Assembly (NCBI GenBank): GCA_001917435.1 | Contig: MNEA01000168.1 | Span: forward strand, 1-39,294 | Source: Acidobacteria bacterium 13_2_20CM_2_57_6 | GTDB lineage: Bacteria > Acidobacteriota > Terriglobia > Acidiferrales > UBA7541 | Length of the DNA: 39,294 bases | Direction of reading: 5' to 3' | Shown: positions 7,562-17,400 of the stretch, piece by piece | Layout: every line of letters begins with the position of its first letter | Numbering within the stretch: position 1 is the first letter of the stretch | Translations under genes and position numbers: made by a program | The notes under the pieces: generated by a model | The model's input: the letters and a program-made list of their open reading frames with translations, nothing else | Databases searched by the model: none | What the model was told of the DNA's origin: nothing

Positions 7562-9304
7562 CTATCTGGATTCCTTCGGCCCAACGCCGTAGTGCGCCAG
7601 CAAGTCCTGCAGAGTCACGACGCCTTCCAGGTGATGCACGTTGACGCGGCTTACGACCGGCAAGACGTCCAACTGGCTCGCGCCCATGCGGTCCAGGGCC
7701 ACGTGGAGAGAGTGGTCGGCATGGACATGCGGGAATTCGCCGGCATCGAGTATCTCACTCAGCCGTTTGGTTCCCAGGCCGTCGTTGTTGCCACTCTTCA
7801 AGTCTTGCAGGCGAACGACCCCTATGACTCCGCGCTCATCGCACACCGGCCAGGACTGAAATTCGCTGGAGCTGAATTTCTCCAGTGCTCCCTGGACGGT
7901 CATCTCCGCGCTCAATCTTTCTGTAGCATTGCGCATCGCTTGCGCCACCTGGCGCTGGCCTTCAAGCTGTCGCGCTTCCGCCCTCGGCAGGTGGATACCA
8001 TCTTGATGCGCCAGCTCTTCATAAATCGGCTTATGTTGCAGCTTCGCCGAAATGTAGAAACTCACCAGGTTGGAAATCATGAGCGGCACGATGACCGCGT
8101 AGTCCCTGGTGATTTCAAAGATCATCACGACCGAAGTCATGGGCGCGCGAACGATGCCTGCAAATGCCGTGCCCATGCCCACCAGCGCGTAAGCTCCCGG
8201 CGTGCCGACGTAGCTTGGCAAGAAGTGATTGGCCACGTTTCCCACAATGCCCCCAAGCATCGCGCCGAGAAACAAGCTCGGGCCGAAGATTCCTCCCGCA
8301 TTGCCCGAGGCGTAGCTGGTCGCCACGGCGATGAGTTTCAATACCAGCAGAATGATCATCAAGCGCAGCGCCATCCCTCCGTTCAGGACTTCGCCGACAT
8401 GCTTGTACCCGACGCCCAGCAACTGCGGCACGAACCAGCCCATCATCCCAACGGTGAGCCCGCCGGCAACCGGGTGGAACCACACCGTTTTCTTCGGGAA
8501 ACGCAGAAAGCGCGCCCGCATCCAAAGCAGGAGTTTTGTAAACGCCACCGAGACGAATCCGCCGGCGACTCCGAGTATCGCGTAGATTCCGAATTCCCCC
8601 GGATGCACCAACTGGTACTGCGGCACCTGAAACAACGGATCGTTTCCAAGCAGCAATCGCAACATCGCCCATGAAGTTGCCGAAGCCAATACCACTGAGC
8701 CGAGCACCGCGGCGTGCAAATCTCCGACCACTTCTTCCAGCGCGAATAAGACCGCGGCGAGAGGCGTGTTGAACGCGGCGGCAATCGCCGCTGCCGCTCC
8801 CACCGGCACCAATGCTTTCACTTTTTCCGGGCGCAGCCCCAGCTTGCGGCCCAGCACGGAGGCAATGCCCGCACCCACTTGCACTGCCGGGCCCTCGCGG
8901 CCGAGCGGAATCCCGCTGGCGAGAGTGGTGGAAGTGCAGAAGAATTTTCCAATGACTGTGCCAAGCGAAATTCGCCCGCCTCGCGCGTATAGGGCGGCTT
9001 TCGTTTGCGGAACTCCGCTCCCGCGGGCATCGGGAAAAAAACGATAGAGCAAATAGCCCATGATGGCGGAGCCCGCTACGGGAACAAGCAGCCTTCGCCA
9101 TGGCGAGCCACCGGCGGGATAGAGCCTGGCCCCAAATCGCTCCGTCAAGAGAATGAACGCGACAACCACCATGCCTACAAGCGCGCCAATAAACAGCGTC
9201 AGCAGCAGGAAAACCTGGTCATCGCGTTCACGCAAGAATGCATTCCATTGTTGCGACGATGCTTCCCTCCCGGTTATTCCGGCTGCTTCACCGGCATTCG
9301 TCAT
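7562..9304 (-). CDS. CLC chloride transporter with C-terminal CBS pair (antiporter-like)
   Basis: A 580-residue membrane protein. The CLC selectivity motifs are present: GSGVP (95-99), GREGP (135-139) with the external gating Glu137, and PLAAVLFALEE (181-191), whose second Glu (Glu191) matches the internal proton-transfer Glu203 of E. coli ClcA. Both glutamates present suggests a 2Cl-/H+ exchanger rather than a passive channel. About ten hydrophobic segments span residues 30-420. Two CBS domains follow (about 445-575; MTVQGALEKFSS, SQLDVLPVV, GVVTLQDLLAHYG), likely binding adenine nucleotides. It is the last gene of a probable unit MarR-CLC-CLC, 46 bases after the previous CLC gene. Start ATG at 9304 has only a weak ribosome-binding site. 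Confidence 0.95.
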   Translation of the reverse strand: MTNAGEAAGITGREASSQQWNAFLRERDDQVFLLLTLFIGALVGMVVVAFILLTERFGARLYPAGGSPWRRLLVPVAGSAIMGYLLYRFFPDARGSGVPQTKAALYARGGRISLGTVIGKFFCTSTTLASGIPLGREGPAVQVGAGIASVLGRKLGLRPEKVKALVPVGAAAAIAAAFNTPLAAVLFALEEVVGDLHAAVLGSVVLASATSWAMLRLLLGNDPLFQVPQYQLVHPGEFGIYAILGVAGGFVSVAFTKLLLWMRARFLRFPKKTVWFHPVAGGLTVGMMGWFVPQLLGVGYKHVGEVLNGGMALRLMIILLVLKLIAVATSYASGNAGGIFGPSLFLGAMLGGIVGNVANHFLPSYVGTPGAYALVGMGTAFAGIVRAPMTSVVMIFEITRDYAVIVPLMISNLVSFYISAKLQHKPIYEELAHQDGIHLPRAEARQLEGQRQVAQAMRNATERLSAEMTVQGALEKFSSSEFQSWPVCDERGVIGVVRLQDLKSGNNDGLGTKRLSEILDAGEFPHVHADHSLHVALDRMGASQLDVLPVVSRVNVHHLEGVVTLQDLLAHYGVGPKESR

Positions 9305-9350
9305 TTTGGCGGTTCCCGTTTTATGGAATTCCGGTGGATCGGCGCGTTGC

Positions 9351-11219
9351 TTACGTCGCCGCAGGCGTTTCCGCCTGGTCTTTCGCTTCGCCGCCGGGCA
9401 GGAAAAAGCGCAAACTCAGCACCTGTTCGCGGCGGCGCTCTTCTTCGAGGTGCCTTGCGCGGGCTTTCAGCAAATCAGTCAACGCAATGAGCCCAAGGAA
9501 TTTTCTGGACGAGGGCTCCACCACCGGCATTCGCGTAATCCCCTTCTCCGCCATACGGTATACCACGGCGCGCAAAGGCTCATCCGGGAATGCTTCCACG
9601 GCCTCGTGGCGCACCAGTTCGCCGAGTGTCCGCTGCAAGGCGGCTTCGCCCTCCTGCTCGACGCGCTGAACGATATCCCCGCGCGTCAACACGCCGACAA
9701 ACCGGCCCTCCGCGTTTACCACAGGGAGCAACCGCTGGCTTTGGTGGCGGCTGGCATGCAAGGAGTGTTGAAATTCTCGTAGCGCTCGCGCCGCCGGCAA
9801 CACCACGATATTTGTACGCATGACTTCACGCACGAACAAAATTTCCAGAGGATCGACCGCATATTCACGGCTCAAGTGGTACCCGCGCCTCGCGACTTTT
9901 TCCGTCAAGATCGACCGCTTGAGGGTCAGCACCGTGAACGCGTGGGCGATCACGCTGCCCACGAGTAGCGGAAGGAACACGTTGGCGTCGTGCGTCAGCT
10001 CAAACGCAAAGACGATGCTTGTAAACGGCGAACGCATCGTGCCGCCGAGAATCGCGCCCATGCTGATCAGCGGCCAGAAGCCTGCGCCTTCGTTGGGCAG
10101 AAACATGGCTTCGAGGCCGCCGAGCGCGCCGCCCATCATCAGCAGTGGCGCCAGTACGCCGCCGGATGTGCCCGACCCGAGAGAAACCGCCCAGATGAAC
10201 CATTTGACGAGCAGCACGCCAAGAATCACTTTCGTTGTTACGCTTCCTTGCAACAGAGCGCCGATCGTGTCGTAGCCGACTCCCAGGGCCTGCGGGAAAA
10301 CTAGTCCGCCAAGGCCGATTGCCAGTCCGCCAATCGCCGGCCACCACATCCAGTGAATCGGCAATTTTTGAAAGGTATCTTCCGCCGCGTACACGGAAAG
10401 CGTGAGCAGCGCCGAAAGCACACCGGCGAGCAGACCTACCAGCGCGCAACCAAGCAAGCCCTTGGGTCCGATGAAAAGCGGATGAGCCGGCACCGGAAAC
10501 AACGGCCCAAAACCAAGCAAGTACCGCCGCACCACTGCAGCAACCGCGCTTGCCAGTGCCACGGGAATCAGGCTTCGCGGCTTCCACTCGAAGAGCAGCA
10601 ATTCGACCGCCAGCAAAACCGCCGCGACCGGCGAAGCAAATGTCGCGGACATTCCTCCCGCCGCCCCCGCCACCAACAACGTCTTGCGCTCTGCGGAGGT
10701 CAGATGAAACAGTTGGGCAATCATGGATCCGAAGGCGCCGCCGGTCATAATGATCGGGCCTTCCGCGCCAAACGGCCCGCCCGAGCCGATGGAGATCGCT
10801 GAGGAAATCGGTTTGAGCAGCGCAACCTTCGGCTCAACGCGGCTGCCATTGATCAGAATCGCCTCAATGGCCTCCGGTATTCCGTGGCCTCGAATGCGTT
10901 CCGAACCGTATCGCGCCATGACCCCGATGATCAAAGCCCCGGCAATCGGGACGAGAACGCTGTAGCCGCCCAGATGGTTGCCCACCGGCGAAACCATCGA
11001 GCTGCTCCACCTGCCAAAGTAAAACAGGTTCGTAAACAGCCCGATCAAACGCAATAGTGCAAGGGCGACGAACGCGCACAGCGCACCAATACCCATCGCC
11101 AGAGCGGAGATGGAAATCGTCCGCGAAGTGGTCGAAAAATCACCCAACTCTTCGTGGCGACCGCTGTTCCCTGCTTCTTCACTGTTGTTTTGCGGACGCG
11201 CCGCGCTGCTGCTAGCCAC
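9351..11219 (-). CDS. CLC-family transporter with CBS pair (divergent; lacks internal proton Glu)
   Basis: A 622-residue CLC protein of a different subgroup from its neighbour. The first selectivity motif is GHGIPE (111-116), not GSGIP. The second is GAEGP (151-155) with external Glu153. In PVAAVLLAVELLLFEW the position equivalent to the internal proton Glu of ClcA is Leu207. This combination suggests either channel-like conduction or a different proton route. Transmembrane segments occupy about 35-440 and two CBS domains about 460-600 (VREVMRTNIVVLP, VGVLTRGDIVQRV, GITRMPVVE, GLIALTDLLKAR). Start GTG at 11219 has GGGGA about 9 bases upstream and lies 33 bases after the MarR stop. Confidence 0.94.
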   Translation of the reverse strand: MASSSAARPQNNSEEAGNSGRHEELGDFSTTSRTISISALAMGIGALCAFVALALLRLIGLFTNLFYFGRWSSSMVSPVGNHLGGYSVLVPIAGALIIGVMARYGSERIRGHGIPEAIEAILINGSRVEPKVALLKPISSAISIGSGGPFGAEGPIIMTGGAFGSMIAQLFHLTSAERKTLLVAGAAGGMSATFASPVAAVLLAVELLLFEWKPRSLIPVALASAVAAVVRRYLLGFGPLFPVPAHPLFIGPKGLLGCALVGLLAGVLSALLTLSVYAAEDTFQKLPIHWMWWPAIGGLAIGLGGLVFPQALGVGYDTIGALLQGSVTTKVILGVLLVKWFIWAVSLGSGTSGGVLAPLLMMGGALGGLEAMFLPNEGAGFWPLISMGAILGGTMRSPFTSIVFAFELTHDANVFLPLLVGSVIAHAFTVLTLKRSILTEKVARRGYHLSREYAVDPLEILFVREVMRTNIVVLPAARALREFQHSLHASRHQSQRLLPVVNAEGRFVGVLTRGDIVQRVEQEGEAALQRTLGELVRHEAVEAFPDEPLRAVVYRMAEKGITRMPVVEPSSRKFLGLIALTDLLKARARHLEEERRREQVLSLRFFLPGGEAKDQAETPAAT

Positions 11220-11252
11220 CTGGGTTCCCCTATCTTTACTTGGACGAATTCA

Positions 11253-11693
11253 TTATTTTTTAAAACGCTGCGAAGAATCACCATTCTCCAGAAGCGCGCT
11301 GATGGCCTTCACCAGCGCGGCGCCGCTGGCGCGCAACTCGCCGATGCGGTCCCGCGCCACCTGTTCCAGCAGCTTTTCTCCGCGCGGCAGCAGCCCCACC
11401 AGGACACGCCTGCGGTCGTCCCGGCTGCGGCTGCGGCGCACGTAACCGTGAGCCTCCAGCCTGTCGATCAATTCGACGGCGCTGTGATGCTTCAGCGCCA
11501 GGCGATCCGCTAGCGTGCGGATGCTTGCTTCCACGCCACCGGGGAGCCCGCGAAGCGCCAGCAAGAGCAGATACTGCTGCGGCTCAAGGCCGGCCGAGCG
11601 CGCCACGGCGTCCCCTTCCCTGACGAACTTGCGAATGCGGTAGCGCAATTCTGCCAGCGCCTGGTATTCCGCAGTGGTGATTTCTTTCGCCAT
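11253..11693 (-). CDS. MarR-family transcriptional regulator
   Basis: A winged-helix regulator of 146 residues from the ATG at 11693. DNA-binding helices appear in GGVEASIRTLADRLALKHHS and AVELIDRLEAHGYVRR, and the wing in SRDDRRRVLVGLLPRGEKLL. The open frame extends 12 codons further to a GTG at 11729, but that extension would read through the palindrome at 11702-11720, which looks like the regulator's own operator. I therefore prefer 11693, although no Shine-Dalgarno sequence precedes it and the transcript may be leaderless. MarR proteins usually repress their own operon and are released by small aromatic or oxidising ligands. The two CLC genes follow at 33- and 46-base spacing and are the likely targets. 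Confidence 0.92.
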   Translation of the reverse strand: MAKEITTAEYQALAELRYRIRKFVREGDAVARSAGLEPQQYLLLLALRGLPGGVEASIRTLADRLALKHHSAVELIDRLEAHGYVRRSRSRDDRRRVLVGLLPRGEKLLEQVARDRIGELRASGAALVKAISALLENGDSSQRFKK

Positions 11694-11701
11694 GAAACAA
11701 C

Positions 11702-11720
11702 TATATCGCATTGCGATATA
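11702..11720. promoter_or_regulatory. Palindromic operator overlapping the MarR promoter/start
   Basis: TATATCGCA (11702-11710), one central base, then TGCGATATA (11712-11720): a perfect 9-base inverted repeat. Its size and position, 9 bases upstream of the preferred MarR start, fit a MarR dimer binding site. Its AT-rich arms could double as the -10 region, so binding would block transcription of the MarR-CLC-CLC unit. Confidence 0.75.
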
Positions 11721-11780
11721 TATTTCCACTCTACCGCGCGGGCGGACTCAGGGAAGTTACTCGTGGAGAAACTTTTGAAA

Positions 11781-12236
11781 TTACAGCGGTTTGCGAAACG
11801 ATTTCTGCGTCTTGAAATGCTCGTAGCCGTGGCGTTCGTAAAACTGGTGCGCGCGCTCGCGAATTACGTTGGAACGCACCGACATGCCCTTGCAACCATG
11901 TTTGCGCGCCCATTCTTCGGCGGCCGCCAGCAACAGCGCCCCAGCCCCCAGGCTGCGGTGTCCTTCTGCCACGACCAGCCCGTTCACTTCGGCGCGAATC
12001 TCAACTTCAAGCAGCGGCTGCTTGCTCACGTGCGTCCAGCCGATCACTCCATTTTCAGGCGAGTCGGCCACAAATACCGCGTGCTGCGAGGCAGGCCGGA
12101 TTGCCGCAAGCCTCTTGCGCACTTCGGCGGTCGTCGCCGGATACCCGAGCTGCCCGGAAAGCACTGCGATCTGCGGCGCATCGGCGCTTTTCGCCCGCCG
12201 GATCTTCAACTTCGTTCCGTTGCCACTTGGTTTCAT
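11781..12236 (-). CDS. GNAT-family N-acetyltransferase
   Basis: A 151-residue Gcn5-related acetyltransferase from the ATG at 12236. KIRRAKSADAPQIAVLSGQL is the first strand-helix pair, VIGWTHV and VEIRAEVNGLVVAEGHRSLG lead into the acetyl-CoA pyrophosphate loop (HRSLGAGALLL, the R/QxxGxG/A motif), and NVIRERAHQFYERHGYEHF is the typical C-terminal helix-strand. The open frame extends 27 codons upstream, but that part overlaps the preceding gene; starting at 12236 leaves 5 bases after its stop. It is the last gene of the mutM-dtd-alkD-like operon. The substrate cannot be read from sequence. Confidence 0.88.
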   Translation of the reverse strand: MKPSGNGTKLKIRRAKSADAPQIAVLSGQLGYPATTAEVRKRLAAIRPASQHAVFVADSPENGVIGWTHVSKQPLLEVEIRAEVNGLVVAEGHRSLGAGALLLAAAEEWARKHGCKGMSVRSNVIRERAHQFYERHGYEHFKTQKSFRKPL

Positions 12237-12241
12237 CGGAC

Positions 12242-13006
12242 TCAAGCCGTCTTCCGCCGCAGCCGCGTTTCGACCGCCGCACTCTTCAATTCCCGCAGCG
12301 CATCCGCCGCGATCCACCGTGCCGCGGGTGAACCCTGCTGGCGAATTTTCTCCGCGGCGTGGATCGCTGCGCGGTTCAATGGAACATTCCTTTTGCCGAT
12401 ATTTCGCAGCGCCCAGTTGACTGCCTTCTTCACGAAGTTTCGTTCATCGTGGGCTTCCCGCTCGATCACTCGCAAGAATTTCACGAACCGCGCATCCGGA
12501 GCAAACTTATCTTTGTAACTGAGGTAAGCAATTAAGGAAAAGCTCGCACGCTTTACAAACTCTTCCGGGCGCCGGCTCCAGGCCATCGCTTTGCTCCAGG
12601 CTGGCTTGGCATGGGCATAGAGATAGCAGCACGCCGCATCCACCACGTCCCAGGAGTCGAAATCCCGCACCCAGCGCTCCATCTCCCGAGCGGTCACTTT
12701 TTTCGACTGGCCAATCAAAGTTGCAAGGATTCGCGCTTCATGAACGCCGGTTGCCCACAGCTGCTGTGCGAGCCGATGGTCTCTCCCGATCCGTTTTGCC
12801 AGCGCGTGCAGCAGCGGAGCGGAAATACCGAGCGCCTTGGGAACATTCACGCTAAAGTACGCCATCTTCGCGCGCACTCTCCGATCGGCCAGCCGTTCGA
12901 GTTCGCGCAAGACGGAGGTCTTAGTCCACGACAGCGCATTCCTTTGCGTTCCGCTCGGCCTAAAATGTTTTGTCGGAATCGAGGAGAATTGTGACCGGGC
13001 CTTCAT
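12242..13006 (-). CDS. DNA alkylation repair protein (AlkD-like HEAT-repeat glycosylase)
   Basis: A 254-residue helical-repeat protein of the DNA alkylation repair family. Family features visible include [60 protein letters not shown] and [18 protein letters not shown]. AlkD-type enzymes excise 3-methyl- and 7-methyl-purines without base flipping, through an Asp and aromatic residues in the DNA-facing groove; DSWDVVD (near 117-123) holds the likely catalytic Asp and Trp. The annotated ATG at 13006 overlaps the end of dtd by 47 bases; a TTG at 12910 inside the frame is an alternative start and would remove the non-family N-terminus. The Arg-rich C-terminus (ETRLRRKTA) is short. Confidence 0.88.
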   Translation of the reverse strand: MKARSQFSSIPTKHFRPSGTQRNALSWTKTSVLRELERLADRRVRAKMAYFSVNVPKALGISAPLLHALAKRIGRDHRLAQQLWATGVHEARILATLIGQSKKVTAREMERWVRDFDSWDVVDAACCYLYAHAKPAWSKAMAWSRRPEEFVKRASFSLIAYLSYKDKFAPDARFVKFLRVIEREAHDERNFVKKAVNWALRNIGKRNVPLNRAAIHAAEKIRQQGSPAARWIAADALRELKSAAVETRLRRKTA

Positions 13007-13409
13007 TTACCAGCTCCACGGACATCATCGCCTGGAAAATTCCGGTCGCCACGGTTACGCCGAGTTTGCGAAGCGCTTCGCCGAACTCCTCGTAGAGCGC
13101 TTTGGCCAGCTCCGGCGGCGCCGCGCAAATGAAACTCGGCCGCCGCTGCCCGCGCGCATCGCCATAAAGCGTGAACTGCGAGACGACCAGCGCGCTGCCT
13201 TTCACTTCCAGCAGCGAGCGGTTCATCTTACCCTGCTCGTCTTCGAAAATGCGCAGGTTCGCACACTTTTCCGCCAACGATGCGGCGACAGCGGAAGTAT
13301 CTTCGCGGCCGACTCCCAGCAAAATCATCAGCCCGGCCGCAATTTCGCCCGTCACTCGCCCTTCCACCGTCACTCTTGCCCGGCTCACTCGCTGGAGAAC
13401 GGCGCGCAT
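12960..13409 (-). CDS. dtd: D-aminoacyl-tRNA deacylase
   Basis: A 149-residue DTD enzyme that hydrolyses D-aminoacyl-tRNA (and Gly-tRNA-Ala), preventing D-amino acids entering protein. Both active-site signatures are present: SQFTLYGD (near residues 77-84) and NEGPVT (near 135-140), where the Gly-Pro pair makes the chiral selectivity filter. The N-terminus [17 protein letters not shown] is typical. It starts 9 bases after the mutM stop and overlaps the start of the alkD-like gene, so it sits inside a DNA-repair operon; its function is translational quality control rather than DNA repair. Confidence 0.96.
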   Translation of the reverse strand: MRAVLQRVSRARVTVEGRVTGEIAAGLMILLGVGREDTSAVAASLAEKCANLRIFEDEQGKMNRSLLEVKGSALVVSQFTLYGDARGQRRPSFICAAPPELAKALYEEFGEALRKLGVTVATGIFQAMMSVELVNEGPVTILLDSDKTF

Positions 13410-13418
13410 GCGGACGGC

Positions 13419-14327
13419 TCAGTATCTCCTTCTTGTTTTGCCGCGCGGTGGCACGGGCAACGCCACGAATCCGCGCGGCGAGGGCTGGCATCGGGGACAG
13501 AAATAACTGCTCCGCCCCGCCACAATTGCCCGGCGGATCACGGTCTTGCACCGATAACACTTTTTCCCCTCACGCCCGTACGCCCGATGGTGGCGCTGAT
13601 ATTCTCCCGGCTCGCCTGCCGCGTCAAGAAAATCAGAAATCGAGGACCCGCGCATCACAATTGCTTTCCGCAAAATGTTTTGCAGGGCGCGGCGCAAAGT
13701 CTCCGCTTGCTTCCTGTTCAGCTTGGTGCCCAGCCGCGCTGGATGGATTCTGGCCCTCCATAGGCTTTCATCGGCATAAATATTGCCGACTCCACGCAAT
13801 ACGCTTTGGTCCAGCAGCAGCGCCTTGATCCGCGCGCGCCTTCCGCAAACCCTGTTTCGGAATTCGTCCTTGCTTACTTCGAGCGGATCGGCGCCGAATC
13901 CCTCCAACTCTTCGGCAAGCAAAGTTTTCGTCAAGTAGGCGAGGCGGCCAAAACGCCGCGCATCCGTGTAACGCAATTCGCGCCCGTCATCCAAGAGCAG
14001 GCAAACGTGAGTGTGTTTTTCGTGGGGCTGTCCCGCCGGAGCAGGCGCGATCTGTCCGGTCATCCCCAGATGCACAAGCAGCGAAGCCGCAGCAGCATCC
14101 CCGTTTGCCGTAACGGGTGTTTGTCCATTTACGGCAGAGAGCCGCAACAGCATGAATTTGCCGTAACGCTCGACCGCTTCAATCTGGCGCCCCGGCAAAT
14201 GTTGTTCGAGCGCGGCTGGATCGTCGATAAAATCCGTTTTGCCCAGGGTGACAGAAAGGATTCGCCGCCCGAGAATCGCTTGCCGCAATCCTCGCGCCAC
14301 CGTCTCGACTTCTGGAAGTTCAGGCAT
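13419..14327 (-). CDS. mutM: Formamidopyrimidine-DNA glycosylase
   Basis: A 302-residue Fpg/MutM that removes 8-oxoguanine and ring-opened purines and cuts the abasic site by beta,delta-elimination. The catalytic N-terminus MPELPEVETVARGL is intact (Pro2 after Met removal, Glu3). HLGMTGQI and the helix-two-turn-helix (LLLDQSVLRGVGNIYADE) are recognisable. The C-terminal zinc finger is complete: CYRC then CPRC, about 16 residues apart. The C-terminus extends about 25 residues past the finger. It is the first gene of mutM-dtd-alkD-like-GNAT. The 158 bases upstream, shared with the end of the tricorn gene, hold no visible gene. Confidence 0.97.
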   Translation of the reverse strand: MPELPEVETVARGLRQAILGRRILSVTLGKTDFIDDPAALEQHLPGRQIEAVERYGKFMLLRLSAVNGQTPVTANGDAAAASLLVHLGMTGQIAPAPAGQPHEKHTHVCLLLDDGRELRYTDARRFGRLAYLTKTLLAEELEGFGADPLEVSKDEFRNRVCGRRARIKALLLDQSVLRGVGNIYADESLWRARIHPARLGTKLNRKQAETLRRALQNILRKAIVMRGSSISDFLDAAGEPGEYQRHHRAYGREGKKCYRCKTVIRRAIVAGRSSYFCPRCQPSPRGFVALPVPPRGKTRRRY

Positions 14328-14485
14328 CAGGGAACCGCTCTTTCAAAATAACACACCCCTGGATCAATTCTCCTCACCAGCAAACCAATCTCGGCTGTCG
14401 AGCGATGCGTTCGCGAGGCAACGAAAGGGCGACGATCGGGGCACCAGCCACGCCGGGCACCCCTGCAAAGATAATCGCGCTTGAG

Positions 14486-17400
14486 CTACTTCTTGTGATA
14501 ATTCGGATAGGGCGGGTGCTCCGGAATCGTCACCGGGCTCTTCTTCAGCGCTTCCAGCGTGACTTCCACGGCCTTTTCCAGTTGCCGGTCGTGCCCCGCC
14601 GCAACCGAAGCCGGATCGTTTTCCACTTCAATATCCGGCGCGATTCCATGGTTCTCCACTTCCCATTCGCCTTTCAGACCGTAGATGGCCACGCGCGGCG
14701 CCGTGACGTAACCGCCATCCAGCAGCGGCGGATAGCCATAAATCCCCACGAGCCCGCCCCACGTTCGCGTTCCGACCAGCGGCCCAACTTGGTCCTGCTT
14801 GAACATCCACGGCAGCGCATCGCCGCCTGATCCGGACATTTCGTTGATGATCATCGTTTTCGGTCCATAGATTTGGGCGAGCGGCGAGCAGAACGCTTCG
14901 CCTTCGCGCGAAATGGCGCAGTTCCTCAGCGGACGCTTCAGCATGTCAATGATGTAATCCGCGACTTCGCCGCCGTGGTTGTAGCGCTCGTCGATCACCG
15001 CACCTTGCTTGCCAACTTGCGCAAAATAGAAGCGGTTGAAATTGAGGTAGCCTCTGACGGCAGTGTCCGGAACGTGCACGTACGCCAGCTTCCCGCCGCT
15101 TAGCTCGTCCACCTTCCGCCGGTTGTCTTCTTCCCAGGCGCGGTTGCGCAGCGGGAATTCGCTCGGCAGAGGCACTACTGTGACTTCCTTCGCGTCTTTG
15201 CCGTCCGCGTTCGGACCAACCTTGATTTTGATCTGCTTCCCTGCCGTATTTTCAAAGAAGCTATAGACCTCGGACGGAGGCCGGACTTCGCGTCCTTCCA
15301 CTTCCAGCAAATATTCACCCGGCTTCACTTCCACACCGGGCTGCGTCAGCGGCGCGCGCTGTTCAGGATTCCAGTTTTCCCCGTTGTAAATCCGCGCAAA
15401 GCGGTAGCGCCCGTTCTCGATTTTGTAGTCCGCGCCGAGCAAGCCTCCCTTTACTTCCCTCGGTTTGGGTACGTCGCCACCACCCATGAACATGTGGCCG
15501 ATGGTGATTTCTCCGAGCATTTCGTCGAACAGGTAATTCAGATCGGCGCGTCCGGCCAGGCCCTTCAGATAGGAAGCGTACTTCTTCTCCGCGGCATTGA
15601 TGTCCAGCCCGTGATGGTGTGGATCGTACAGGAAATCGCGCTGGATGCGCCAAACCTCGTGGTACATCTGGTTCCATTCGGCGCGCGGGTCAACGTAAAC
15701 TTCCATCTCCTCCAGTTTGAGTGCACCGTCTCCCGGCTTCGGCGCGGCGTCCGTCTTGGCGATGAACCACCCTTGCCCCTGGCGGTACAACACTTTTTCG
15801 CCATTCGCGGACACTCCCAATCCGTTGATTCCGCTGAGGAACGGCTCCGTTTTGCGTGTCGTCAAATCAAACTTTGAGACCGTTGCCGGAGTCTGCGGTT
15901 CGAATCGCGGCACGTCGACGATTTCGGAGAGGAACAGCGTGCCGGCCTTGCCAGCATCGAGGCCGACGTAATTGGCTGCCTTAATCGGCAGGGAGACAAT
16001 TCGTTGCCCGATTCCATCCAAGTCGATGGTGACCTTGACGGGCTCTTCTTTCTTCTCGCCTTCTTTGCCCTTTTCGCCTTCCTTACCCTTCTCTCCCTCT
16101 TTACTCTTATCCGCCTCTTTGCCTTTGTCTCCGCCTGAGGAGTCTTTCTTCTCTTCGGCCGCTTTTTCTTCGTCGCTCTGCGGTTCCACTGGCGAGGGAT
16201 CGCCCTTCTTAAGCACTGCCACGTAGACGCTTCGCAGGACCGGATGCTGGAAGCTGGACAAATCCAGCCAGCCTGCGGAAAGGCCCACATCCGTGCTTAC
16301 GGCAAAAAACAGAGATTTCCCGCCCTTATCGAACACGGGATACCGCGCGTCACTGATTCCGTCCGTGATTTGCGATTCCTTCCCGGTTTCCACCGAGTAC
16401 ACGAAGACCGCGCGCAAATGATTCGCGAGCAGCTTGGCGTACGTCAGCCATTTGCTGTCCGGCGACCATGTTTCACTGAACCCGGACGTGGGATCATCAT
16501 AGCGGTCCGTCGTCACCTTGACGGGCGCACCTTTTTCCACGTCCACGTACCACAGGTTCAGCCGCTTGTCCGTGTACGCAATCTTCTTGCTGTCCGGCGA
16601 CCACAAGGGTCCGTAAAAATATGACGGAGGATTGCCCAGATTGAATTTTTTAACCGCCTTGGAGCCAGCTTGATCGGCGATGTGCAGCGCGTACTCGCCA
16701 GACTCATCTGAAAAGTAGGCGATCGATTTCCCGTCCGGGGACCACGCCGGATCGCGCTCCGCCACAGCGGGCGTCCGCGTCAAATTGCGGATGTCGCCCT
16801 TTTCTCCAGGGACGGTAAGAATTTCTCCGCGGGCTTCGAACACGGCGCGCGCGCCAGTCGGTGAAATCGCCGCATTCTGAATCTTTTCGGCAACCTTCTC
16901 GTAGTGCGGCCGCGTCGCCGGCAGGTCTCCGGCGATTCGAATGCTTACCTTTTTCGATTTGCCGCCCGCCGGATCGAACCAATAGATGCCGCCAAACTGT
17001 TCGTAGACCAACGCGTCGGGTCCTGCGGAAAGCGATTTGAAATCCAGCCCTTTGTTCTCGATTACCTGCTTCACGGTCTTCGATTTCGTATCATACGCGA
17101 AGAGCGTCACAGGTCCGCTGCGGTCAGAAAGAAAATATACGGTGTCGCCAAACCACACCGGATGCTTGTCATTCGAATTCTCGCGCGGGACTTTTTCCAG
17201 CGCCAGGTCGCTTAGCCGCACGATGTAGATGGGTGTGGTCTGCCCGCCGCGGTAGCGCTTCCAGGACGTTTGCCAGACTTCGTTTGGCACGTACGCGATT
17301 CTTGTGGCATCAGGAGAGAGCCAGGCATCTTCGGCGCGCCACATGGGAAGAACATCTGCCGGACCGCCTTCGACTGGAACGCTGTAGAGGCGGTCGAAGT

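Noticed and set aside
7592..8674. A 360-codon plus-strand frame
   Set aside because: Antisense shadow of the CLC transporter; His/Arg/Gln-rich product typical of reverse-frame reading in GC-rich genes.
11220..11252. Fluoride riboswitch before the CLC genes
   Set aside because: The spacer is only 33 bases and the region before the MarR gene shows a protein operator rather than the fluoride aptamer.
14328..14485. Possible tRNA or small RNA between mutM and the tricorn gene
   Set aside because: No T-loop signature, cloverleaf or terminator could be drawn.
16030..16200. CRISPR-like or tandem repeat array
   Set aside because: The repeats are in-frame codons for a Lys/Glu/Gly-rich protein segment, with no spacer structure.
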